Positions 52,201 to 61,668 of a stretch of DNA of 64,000 nucleotides are shown here, in pieces; position 1 is the stretch's first letter, and each line of letters starts with the position of its first letter. The notes under the pieces were generated by a model. It saw only the letters and a list, made by a program, of their open reading frames with translations. It was not told where the DNA came from and did not search any database. Source of the stretch: Bromus sterilis. Its lineage: Eukaryota > Streptophyta > Magnoliopsida > Poales > Poaceae. The stretch covers positions 188,107,016 through 188,171,015 of the forward strand of contig OX465597.1 of the NCBI GenBank assembly GCA_950022295.1. The letters are read 5' to 3'. A program made the translations under genes and the position numbers.

Positions 52201-53019
52201 GGCAGGCGGCGAGCAGGCGCCGCGGCGGGATATGGACGAGGGGGGGAACGAAGCTAGGGTTCCTCCCGGAGGCGCTGGCTATAAAGGGGGCTCCTCCCCG
52301 GCCACGTCGACGCCGAGCTGCCCTCGTGGCCGCCGGCTGTGAGAGCTCGCCGAGGTCCCCTCCGGCCACGGTGGAAAGGTGGCTTTTCCGAGCCGTTGGA
52401 TCAATCCAACGGTGGGAGGTGGCTCCCTGCGTACCGGTTCGGCCTGGGCTGCAGCCCGAGAAGAGGCAGGCCAGCTGGGCTGGGCCTGGCTGGTCTGTCT
52501 CAGGAAAAAAAAAGGGAAAGGAAAGGAAAGGCTTTTCCATTTAAAAAAAAAAAGAAACCTCATTGGAGTTCTTCTGAGCAAAACATGAGGGAGAAAACAT
52601 ACAAGAATATATTTTGGAAAGTTTGGAATATTCTCCATTTTCTAAAATTGGTTTGACCAATTTTGGAGCAACTAAAAATGTGAGGCACTTTGAAAATTTC
52701 AAATCACTTTGAACTGTGGACCAAATTTTTAGAGTTGCAAAAAATGGAGCAAGACTTTTAAAAAGCTTAGGAGGGGCAAGGAATTGGCTATGCCAAGTTT
52801 GGGGTCAAGGAGAGCATGCATGCAACAATTAAAATTCCTCAAACACCCTTCTTGAACCATTTTGGATGCAAAGTCAAACAAACCAAATGGGCTCCAATCC
52901 CAATGCAAATTTAAATCACCACATGAAATTATAATGTTTAGCATCATGCTAAGTTACAGAGTCAACAGACAAATTACAATCTCATGGTGATTCTTATTTA
53001 TTGCACATGGGCTGTTACA
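49259..53019 (-). mobile_element. Solo long LTR in the intron
   Basis: 3761 bp with TSD TAGCA at 49254-49258 and 53020-53024. The minus strand starts TGTAACAGCCC and ends GGGGCCTTACA. It is homologous along its length to the solo LTR at 15029-26827. A TTTATAGCC box followed by AACCCTAGC (minus strand, about 52285-52250) shows the orientation. No internal region. Frames such as 51417-52103 are GC-rich artefacts. Confidence 0.92.
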
Positions 53020-53602
53020 TAGCACACACCAGTGTTCTTGGGAAAATGAATATGCACAATGATATCTAATTAAATGTTCACCTACACCAATTTCTTTTTC
53101 CCTTGTAAGAAAGTGAGCTAGCAGAGTAAGGAACTGAAACCAAGATAGGACATTGAGATCTACATGCTCATTCGAATAATGACCAAACATGTATTTTTCA
53201 ACATGCACCCATTTCTAGAATCACAAGTCCTAGATGGGAGCACTACTTGTGTACTCCATGTAGTAAGATACACCTCTATCCTAGATATAACATTGACACA
53301 AAACAATGTTTTTCTATTTTGCATATGCTTTTTACTATTTTAGAGAATCTTATCAACTGGAAAAAATGGAAGATTAAATCCAAAATCATGCTAGTGATCA
53401 GAACATCTTTTTCCAACACACATTTCCTTTACTGTTTATATCACTTGGTAAATGAAATTAGTGGAAGATACAATCACATGCCATGTTAATGATGTTTTAC
53501 AACACAAATTATTTCTGAAACCACAAATTCGCTTGATCAACTACACTAATATCCTACCGCGTTCATTTATCCAATCTAAAATTTGTCCTTTTGAGAAGTA
53601 CA

Positions 53603-53710
53603 CTTGCAGAAATGTAGGGAAATGCTGCGTACAATAGACCCAAAGTGGTTGGACCCTTCCCCGGACACTGCGCAAGCGGGAGTTAAATGCACCGGGCTGC
53701 CCTTTTTTTT
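53603..53710 (+). mobile_element. 5'-truncated Au-like SINE
   Basis: About 108 bp flanked by the 10-bp duplication GAGAAGTACA (53593-53602 and 53711-53720). It contains CCTTCCCCGGACACTGCGC and CACCGGGCTGCCC and ends in a run of T, as in the 3' part of Au-type grass SINEs. The tRNA-related head is missing. Confidence 0.8.
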
Positions 53711-54324
53711 GAGAAGTACAAAGAACCACTTTCAGTTTAGCCTCATGTCTGAACTGAACTGACTTCATCTTCTTCATAAGACAATGCCAACCATGCACCT
53801 GTCCAGATAAGGTGAAGCAAATGCTGACTGAAGCCTTAACTTTTCTTTTCTTTTCGGGGAGCCTTAACTTTGATAGCAGCCCACACCAAGCAAATAGGCA
53901 GCACATTGTTTTGGACTTATAAACCCAAGTATTATACAGTATGATATTTGATCGATGAAAAACATAAGTTGTTCCGATGTAAACACTAACAAAAACATGG
54001 AAAATGAAAAGAAACAAAATACGCAATGCAAAGGAAGTGATATACTCTAGTCAGGAAATTTGCATTGGAAGTCGCAGATCACTGAGTCTTCTTTCTCATA
54101 TCATCCGAGAACAACCATTAATATAGCAAATTAGCAAAACATACAATTCGAAGTCAAGGAATCTATTCAGGAGTTGCATATGATTACTTATAGGTATAGA
54201 TGCAATACTTCTTTCCCACACGCATCAGATGACTGCGCTCTAAGTGATATAGTAGTCTCAATGTTGTAGCTGCTATAAACCGAAAATGTGCAAAGTTCTC
54301 AAGAGACTTAGCCAAAACGCAATT

Positions 54325-54592
54325 TTATTTTACCTCCTTTACCACATCTTTTCTCTCTTGACCCCCTAACAAACTACATCCTACCAACGTATTATGTCTC
54401 TATGCTGCAACCACAGTAATCCTTGCAAAGCTATGAGTGTCAGTTTCCAAAACAGAAGAGAAAACACCTGAAGGCTTTGCGTTTTCGTCGCAAACAAAAA
54501 TAATAATTTGTTTTGCACTTTCTTACCACATACTACATCCTTCCATTTAATCTTGCCTTAAGTCAAACATTTGTAAGTTCGACCAAACAGAC
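54325..54592. repeat. Inverted copy of the intronic repeat unit
   Basis: The reverse complement (for example TTGCAAGGATTACTGTGG and TAGTTTGTTAGGGGGTCAAG) matches 47930-48095 and, further along, 48385-48470. It lies in opposite orientation 6.3 kb downstream in the same intron. Confidence 0.8.
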
Positions 54593-55453
54593 AAAGAAGA
54601 GACGGGGTCTAATTTTGTGTGGTTCTACTGTAGAAGGAAGACTTCAGGTTTGAACATCAGCTAGCAATCATGCATGTTGTTCTTCCTCCAGAAACAACAA
54701 TTTTTTCACTGAAGGTCCATTGGTAACCAAATGCCGGTCCCAAGGCAAATATTAGTTCAGCTTGCTATGTGATACGAGTACATAACAATTTTCTGCTGAA
54801 GACATTTACGTCAGTGCACTGCGTCTTTTCTCTTTTTTTGCGCCTTGGTGAAGATTTCATTTAAGACATAGCAATTTTCAAATGGGTTTTGGGTTGGTCC
54901 AAACGTCCGGACTGGTTCGGCCCAAATTGAGCTTCCGCGTTGGAGGCTTATAAGTGCCCGGACTGGTCCGAACATATAGGGAAGATTTGGTGAGCCGCGT
55001 TGGAGATGCCCTTACTAAACCATGGGATCTGAGAGCTACTGTGGATATATATTCTTGGGAAAGTCTATGTTACGACGCCGCACCCAAGTGTTTACGTGCG
55101 GCGGCCCTCAGCTAGTTAATCATGTGGGTGTGTTTCCTCAGCTAGTTAATCATGTGGCTGTAAACACACCTGTCTTGTACCTTGCTAATTAATAGAGATT
55201 GGTAACTAATGGCGTAGGCATGCGTGTTGCCGTACGGTGTTGTCAAGATACGAATTAAGATTCCGTGCGTTCAATAGGAGATCGTTCGGCCGGTCGCCTC
55301 AGGCCATGCACGAAAAATGTTATAACGTATTAAAATTAGTATTTACTTTTTGCTAAATGGACATATCTAGATGTATTTTTAGTATTAAGCACATTTATTT
55401 GAGGGTGTGATACAAAAATGCTACTCTGCCCATCCATATTACTTGTCGTTCAT

Positions 55454-55700
55454 AATTGTAATACCTGGTTTTCACATTTTAAAATTTTTAGTTGTCGGTT
55501 TTTGTAATAGTTGATTGTCACATTTAGTGTTTTCGGTTATCAAAATTGTAATACCTGGTTGCCAATTTAAAGTTTTAGTTTGTCAGTTTTTGTAATACCT
55601 AGTTGTCTCATTAATTTTTTTCAGTCGTTAAAATTGTAATATTTGGTTTCCATATTTTAGAGTTTTTGCTACCAGGTTGAAACGTTTGTAATTCCTAGAT
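55454..55700. repeat. Degenerate tandem repeat of about 89 bp
   Basis: AATTGTAATACCTGGTT-type phrases begin at about 55454, 55544 and 55632. The units alternate with a TTGTCGGTTTTTGTAATA phrase. No coding potential. Confidence 0.8.
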
Positions 55701-56329
55701 TACAACAAAATAACTAACCTAGTGTTACGTAGTTCACCAATATTTCACTACCTTTGTATTTAATTAGAATTAATCTAAAACAATCCCAAACAAAATATTA
55801 CTCCAAAACAGAAGGCTGCCATCGAAGCAACGCTTCTTAGAGCATCTCCAGCCGTTCGCCCCCCCCCCCCCCCAAGACGTTTTGCGGCGCTAATTTTAGC
55901 GCCGCTTGGGGGCGCTCGGCGCGGCGATAGGTCTTGGGGCGGCCGGCCGCCCAGCCGCGCCTCCAAGGCGACCCCCAAGACTGGCGGGGCCGGCTCAGAT
56001 TCGGCCCAAATTCGACCCAAAAACGACCCAAATTAATTTTTTTGACATAGATTCAGCACAAACATGGAAATATAGGCGCAGTTTGGCACAAATTCGGCGC
56101 AAATGCGGCATACAACATGATATTACAAACACATAGTTCGGCACAAATACAAAAAAACAGATCAAACTAGACATTGCCTTTGCGCATCCATAGATGATCC
56201 ACTAGATCTTCCTGCAGTTGACGATGCACGTGCAGGTCTCGGATCTGCTGGCGCATGTTGAGATAGGCTGTCCAATCTGATGGTATTTGGTGATCAACAA
56301 CTGCAAGAGGCCCCTGATTGATATATGGT

Positions 56330-57379
56330 TCAGTCATACACTAGCTTCGCTTTCTCGCTCTCAATGATCATGTTGTGCAAGATGACACAACAATTCATCA
56401 CCTCCCACATTTGATCTTTCAACCAAGTCTGAGCGGGGTACCGGACAACGGCAAATCGAGACTGTAGTACCCCAAATGCCCGCTCGACATCCTTCCTGCA
56501 AGCCTCCTGGCACTTGGCAAAATGGGCGTGCTTCCCCCCTGACACAGTGTTTGAGATAGTCTTCACAAATACCGGCCATCTTGGATAGATGCCGTCTGCC
56601 AGATAATATCCCTTGTTGTACTGGTGCCCATTGACCTCGAAGTTCACCGGAGGAGCATGACCTTCGACAAGCCTGTCAAAGATATTTGAACACTGCAGGA
56701 CGTTGATGTCATTGTGTGTTCCTGGCATGCCAAAGGAGTGCCAAATCCAGAGATCATGTGTAGCAACCGCCTCAAGTACCACACTGCAGTGACCTTTTGC
56801 ACCCTTGTACATCCCCTGCCAAGCAAATGGGCAGTTCTTCCATTCCCAATGCATGCAGTCGATGCTTCCAAGCATCCCAGTAAATCCTCTTGCTTCATTC
56901 TCTGCTAGGATTCGAGCAGTGTCTTCTGCATTGGGTACTCGCAAATACTGTTTTTCAAAGCAGCCAACTACTGCTCTGCAAAATCTGTAGAAACAATCAA
57001 GGGCGGTGGACTCGGCCATGCGTGCATAGTTGTCCTGTTCATCACCAGGAGTTCCGTATGCAAGCATCCTCATAGCCGTTGTGCACTTCTGAAGTGAGGA
57101 GAACCCAACTGTGCCGGTGCAATCTTTCTTGCAAACGAAGTAGTTGTCGTACTCTCGGAGTGAGTTGACAATGCGAAGAAAGAGCTTTCGGCCCATGCGG
57201 TACCGTCGCCGGAATACCTTCTCGCAGTGCAGGGGAACATCGACAAAGTAGTCGGAGTAGAGAAAACAATAGACCTCCGAATGGCCCCTCTCCTTTCCCT
57301 TCCGGCGGCCCATCTTGGAACCTCCTCGCTGCGGCTCCTTGTTGGCGTCGAACAGGTCGGCCAAGGCGGCGAGCATCAT
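56330..57379 (-). CDS. PIF/Harbinger transposase (DDE, HARBI1-like)
   Basis: 349 residues from ATG at 57379. The DDE nuclease domain is recognisable: first Asp in GSIDCMHWEWKNCP (about residue 172), second in YLADGIYPRW, and Glu in DVERAFGVLQSRF, followed by a typical end CVILHNMIIE. In the family these residues cut the element at its ends and join it to TWA targets. Upstream, a start at 57461 (MDSDDKTLFAALMEEE) looks like the usual N-terminus but is in another frame. Reading upstream from 57379, the main frame stays open through AQYDEHL, so one base appears gained or lost near 57415-57430. The protein from 57379 may lack its N-terminus. Autonomous elements need a partner Myb-like protein, not encoded here. 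The gene is antisense to the host gene. Confidence 0.9.
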   Translation of the reverse strand: MMLAALADLFDANKEPQRGGSKMGRRKGKERGHSEVYCFLYSDYFVDVPLHCEKVFRRRYRMGRKLFLRIVNSLREYDNYFVCKKDCTGTVGFSSLQKCTTAMRMLAYGTPGDEQDNYARMAESTALDCFYRFCRAVVGCFEKQYLRVPNAEDTARILAENEARGFTGMLGSIDCMHWEWKNCPFAWQGMYKGAKGHCSVVLEAVATHDLWIWHSFGMPGTHNDINVLQCSNIFDRLVEGHAPPVNFEVNGHQYNKGYYLADGIYPRWPVFVKTISNTVSGGKHAHFAKCQEACRKDVERAFGVLQSRFAVVRYPAQTWLKDQMWEVMNCCVILHNMIIESEKAKLVYD

Positions 57380-57461
57380 GAGGTGCTCGTCGTACTGGGC
57401 GCCGGCGATCGCCTTCTTCCTCCATCAACGCTGCGAAGAGTGTCTTGTCGTCGGAGTCCAT
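57042..57461 (-). pseudogene. Alternative N-terminus of the transposase in another frame
   Basis: Only the first about 17 residues from ATG at 57461 (MDSDDKTLFAALMEEE) resemble the acidic start of PIF-type transposases. The rest of this frame is out-of-frame translation of the main gene. Taken with 56330-57379 it shows one frameshift. Confidence 0.55.
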
Positions 57462-58163
57462 CTCGGGGCGGCAATTCGTCGAACAGGTGGGGCGCGAGGT
57501 GGGCGCGGCTTTGCGCCGGCGTTCTCGGCTTGGCGTTCCGCGCCGGCCAAACGCCGGTGAACTAGGCGGGGAGGGGGCGGCCTTGGAAAGGGGGCGGCGC
57601 GGGAGAAGCAGCGGCGTGTTTTTGGCGGCAGAAACGGCTATCTAGCGGCGGCCGGCGACGACAAGGGCGGTAGGGAGAGGTGGGGGAGAGATGTCCCTTT
57701 TGGGTCGGCTTGGTCTGCCAGTGGGCCAGGCAGCCGCTTTCGTTTCGTCCGGCGCCTCTAAGCGACCCCCAGCGCGCTGGGTTCGGCTTGGGATCGCCGG
57801 ACTTAAAATCGGCCCAATCCAGCGCTAATTGGGTCTTGGGGGCGCGACTGGGCGAAATACATCCGTCCGGCGCTATTTGCGCCGTCTTGGGGGCGTGGCT
57901 GGAGATGCTCTTATAACCCAAGCATGCTCAGCCGACATGCAGCCCACTTGACGAAGAAAAAAAGGACTAGCCAGCCAGCTGCTATACACGCATCATCACA
58001 GGAAGTACTAGTATTAGCAAAGGAGAGAAGGATTAGGGGCCGCCGCACGAAAAGTATACGATGCGGCGCCGCCGTATAGTGTAGTCCTATATTCTTTAGC
58101 ACTCTTGTTTTATCTTATGTTTACCCACATCTTTTAGTAAGTTGACATCCTTGTAACATGCAG

Positions 58164-58474
58164 TTTATGTATTTGCAAAGACCTACAGACGAGACCAGGA
58201 CAAGAAAAATGCTGAGACCGCAGCAGCTGCTGCTGCAGCAGCAGCATTGTCACCCCCACCTGCTGCAATTGCTAAGCTTGCAGAGCCTGCTCCTCCACCG
58301 AAAAGGGTACTCCCACCTTTATCCGAAGATGAGCAGCGCCAGATCTACAAGTGGATGCTGCAAGAGAAGCGGAAGAGCAAACCACGTGACTCTGGTGATA
58401 AGAACAAAATCAATGAGGAGAAGGCTCTTCTTAAGGAGATTACAAGGGCAGAGTCTCTCCCTCGTTTGTGGTGA
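58164..58474 (+). CDS. Host gene, coding exon 2 (last): small putative single-pass membrane protein
   Basis: The exon follows TGTAACATGCAG and continues codon 44 (GTT). It encodes the rest of the membrane segment (VYVFAKTY, to about residue 51), a charged stretch, nine alanines (62-70, from GCA/GCT repeats), a Pro-rich linker (SPPPAAIAK and PAPPPKR) and a conserved-looking helical C-terminal region (LPPLSEDEQRQIYKWMLQEK, then EEKALLKEITRAESLPRLW). TGA stop at 58472-58474. The predicted topology is a short N-terminus, one membrane span at about 31-51 and a soluble C-terminal half. The frame is open across the junction, and the C-terminal part reads as conserved protein, which supports the two-exon model. 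Function unknown; an organelle or ER location would be a guess. Confidence 0.85.
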
Positions 58475-59566
58475 TTTCATCAGTTCTCCTGCTGGCCTCG
58501 GATAATCTTATTTTTATTGTCAATCTAGTGTTGCTTAGCTGGCACAAATAGTATGGTTTTGTGTGCTGACACGTCGAGATTTCATAGCCAAAAATATTGA
58601 GTAACTCCAGTCTCCAGGAAACGGATTCCTTAAGATGCAAAACTGTGATGATGGAGTCTATTCTGGAAATATTCTTCTGCACAGATGTACGTTTCACCTC
58701 CAGGCCTTTGGATTTTGGTGCAAAGATCAACGTTTTTTATCTGAAAAGGGGTATTATATTAATTGAAGGATGGCACTTTGTAGTGGTGTCGCATTGTTTA
58801 ATTTTTTCTATGATAACATCTAAGCCTCTTTTTTTCGTGAATATGCAAAGCTTGCAGGGGTACAAGCATGTCATGAACGCAAGAAGGCGTAAGCATGGTG
58901 CTCGAAGCAAACAAAATGAGATGCTTAGCCCAAACAAGAAAATGAACGTAGCTAAACGCTCCTAACTAAGAGAAGCATCTAAACCAAACAAACAAGGCGA
59001 CCATCTTTGAATTCGCCACTGGAGACACAACAAGCAAACAAGACATCACCTTCAAGAAGGGGAACGACATCGTGATGCCGTCGCCGTCCGATCCGGGTAT
59101 CCAGACCAAGGGTTTCCCCCGCTGCTCGAGGAGGGACCCAGATGAAGGCCATGGCAACGCCTCTAAGAAGGATACGACACCCGCGGGTTTTGTTGTTGCC
59201 AGCATCGGAAAATCGAGTAGGGCTTTCGCCTTAGTCTGAGTCCGAGCAATCCCACGTCAATGGGGCAGGGCTCTTTGATGAGAGAGTCCGATCGTAGGCC
59301 GAAACTGCAATCGAGTAGTCGTCGTCGCCGGAAGCACGAGCGACATATCTGACGGGGAAGATGAACGATACATGGAGTTGGGCGGAGTTGTGGTGGGGTG
59401 GGCGGAGGAGGAGATGATCTAGGGGATGCGATGGCGGCCGACGATACATCAAACCATGATCTGGAGAGAGAGCGTAGATCTAGGTCGGCGGAGCCGCCGA
59501 GGCACTGATGGGTACATATAACACCTCCTCGTTGATTATTTCAAGTGGAATGTTATGATGTAGATA
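58475..59566. other. 3' flank of the host gene and unassigned sequence
   Basis: 58475 to about 58720 is probably 3' UTR. From about 58960 to 59515 the sequence is GC-richer and its reverse complement reads like a 5' leader or start of a gene or retroelement, with no open frame carrying a recognisable domain. I cannot assign it; a LINE or gene fragment is possible. Confidence 0.4.
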
Positions 59567-61668
59567 ATAACAAATTTTCCTTAGTAAAGATACCAAGATT
59601 TATGTCTCCCGTAGGATTGCGGAGACATCAAGTAGGTGGCAAACAACGACGCAAGAAATTATTCCGAGGCACGACGCCAGAAGTTTGCTTGCCTGGACCT
59701 ACACACAAGAACACAAATAACTTTGCTCCCAACAGTTACAAAGATGTTGTCAATCTCTTCGGCCTTGCTGTTTACAAAGGATTAAAATACAAAAGATATT
59801 AAAGTGAAAAAAAATAAGTAGTAAATAACAACGGTGTAAACTATGATGAGAATATGGATCAGGGTGTCATGACGCTAATTAGTGATGTCCCTCTCCCAAA
59901 AGACGGTAAACAATTATGTTGGGTGAACAAATTACAGCCGGACAATTGATATAATTATAAACGCACAACAATGCTAATTATGTTACAAAGAGTGTAAGGT
60001 ATGAGCATTACACCGAATCAAGTAGATCGCTTATTCATCAGCATCTATTTACTAATCATCCACCTTAAGATATATATGCAGAACATCTTGCTGGTATTAA
60101 GTTGCGAGCCCCAACTATAAGTTGTAAACTCAAAGCAACAGACAATTGCATTAACACTGTATATGTAATGTAAGCAATCCTTGTGACACGCGGTCACAAG
60201 CACTGCTGTTTTATCCCTAATGGCAACACCACATTCCCTTGTCCCATGTTTCTGTCATTTAAGTCGTACATCAAGAGGCATGAACCCATTATCTAGCACA
60301 ACACTCCCTCTTGGAGTCACAACCTATTACTTGGCCAAAACAGTAAATTACAACGGAGAACATACATGAATACTCAAGAAGACAATATAAAAGAGATCGA
60401 AATATATTACTTCCACAATCTGAACATAATCTCATAATACATCGGATCCTAGCAAACACAAGAAAACAACATAGAAACTCTAATAACGATGCCTTGATCA
60501 TGATAGGCAGCTCACAAGGTCTAATCAATGAAGCATAAAATTGGAGAGAATACATCATCTAGCTTTGCTCCCATGAACCCTAGGTACAAGGTGGAACTAC
60601 TTACGAAGCATCTTGGAGGCAGGGTGCCGGGATAGGAACTTCTGCTGATACCGATCTTGGGATCACGGTGGCGGTGAAACGGTGGCGTAGATGGCGAAAA
60701 AGAGTCCTCCGTGATGGTTTTAGGAAGTCAAAAAGTGAGAAAGCCTCACACCAATGAGGACAACCTTAGGTGAGGGTAATCCTAATGGTAGATATGGTGT
60801 GAGTGGTAGGGATTGCCATGTAATGGATGCATATAGAGCTATGAGTATATGAAAGCTTTCCAATGAAACTAGTGGGGGTGCATCCAACTTGCTTGCTCAA
60901 GAAGACGTAGAGCTCTTTTGAGGAGGCTCATCATTGAAATATACAAGGCAAGTTCTGTAGTCTAAGGATCCCTACTTAGTTATGCATGAATCATATGAAA
61001 ACTCTCTATGAAGCACAAGTGCTACTTTGAGCACAAGTGTGGATCTTTAAAAGAAGAATAGTAGTGTTGCCCCCTTCTTTCTTTTTATTTTCTATTTATC
61101 TCTCTTTTATTTTTATTTTTATTTTTATTTTTGTGTGGCATTTATGGCTCTTTCTATTATATCTCTCATTTATCCTCTTTGGGATCTTTTCATGTGTTCT
61201 ATTTTGGGATCTTTTAATTTTTTCCTCTTTGGGATCATTTCCTCACACTAAGGGCAACACTCTATATGTACCAATGTGAACATGATCAACACAGTTTTAC
61301 AAGTTACTCATAATAAAATTGAAACTATATCATGATGTATGCAAGGTATGCCTCTGCCAGTGTAGCAGGATATGCAATGATACTAGCGCAACATGTAGCA
61401 AAAATATGTAAGGGCAAAACCCAAGTATCATGCGGCTTGATGATCAAGCAAAAGCATTATAGCGATGAAAAATGAGATAGATGGATGTTGCATGGCAATG
61501 TATCTCGGAATGGCTATGGAAATGCCATGATAGGTAGGTATGGTGGTTGTTTTGAGGAAGATATAATGATACAGAGCGTAGCCAAGGATTTGGATGCACC
61601 TGCGAAGTTTGCACCAACTCTCAAGATGAGAAAGGGCAATGCACGGTACGGAAGAGGCTAGCAAAATG
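59567..61668 (-). mobile_element. Athila-like retrotransposon remnant
   Basis: 59567-60735 is homologous to the Athila-like LTR (7660-8840) in the same orientation, clearly diverged. It then joins directly, at about 60735, to sequence homologous to 9720-10660 (internal region), with the rest of the LTR lost. It ends where a new LTR starts at 61669. No coding sequence. Confidence 0.75.

Larger units (their letters stand above)
53025..55836. other. Intron sequence without recognisable genes
   Basis: AT-rich intron sequence. It holds a SINE tail (53603-53710), an inverted copy of the upstream repeat unit (54325-54592), a 23-bp direct repeat (CCTCAGCTAGTTAATCATGTGG at about 55105 and 55137) and a degenerate tandem repeat (55454-55700). 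The sequence CGTTGGAGATGCCCTTA near 54998-55014 resembles a Tourist/Harbinger MITE terminus, but I found no partner end. Confidence 0.5.
55840..57910 (-). mobile_element. PIF/Harbinger DNA transposon in the intron
   Basis: 2071 bp with inverted termini GAGCATCTCCAGCCG (left) and its complement GGCTGGAGATGCTC (right) and the 3-bp TSD TTA at 55837-55839 and 57911-57913. It encodes one transposase on the minus strand. The second, Myb-like gene usual in autonomous PIF/Harbinger elements is absent. A perfect palindrome with 10-base arms GCGGCGCTAA lies at 55882-55903, and a run of C at 55859-55874. Confidence 0.93.
47030..58163 (+). other. Intron of the host gene, 11,134 bp
   Basis: It begins GTGAGAC and ends TGTAACATGCAG, both canonical. 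It contains MITEs, a Helitron end, a solo LTR, a SINE tail, a PIF/Harbinger element, and direct and inverted repeats listed separately. With the solo LTR, Harbinger element, MITE and SINE removed, about 5 kb remain. Confidence 0.8.

Noticed and set aside
54890..55014. Possible Tourist/Harbinger MITE ending CGTTGGAGATGCCCTTA
   Set aside because: No matching inverted terminus or TSD on the left side could be found, so borders cannot be supported.
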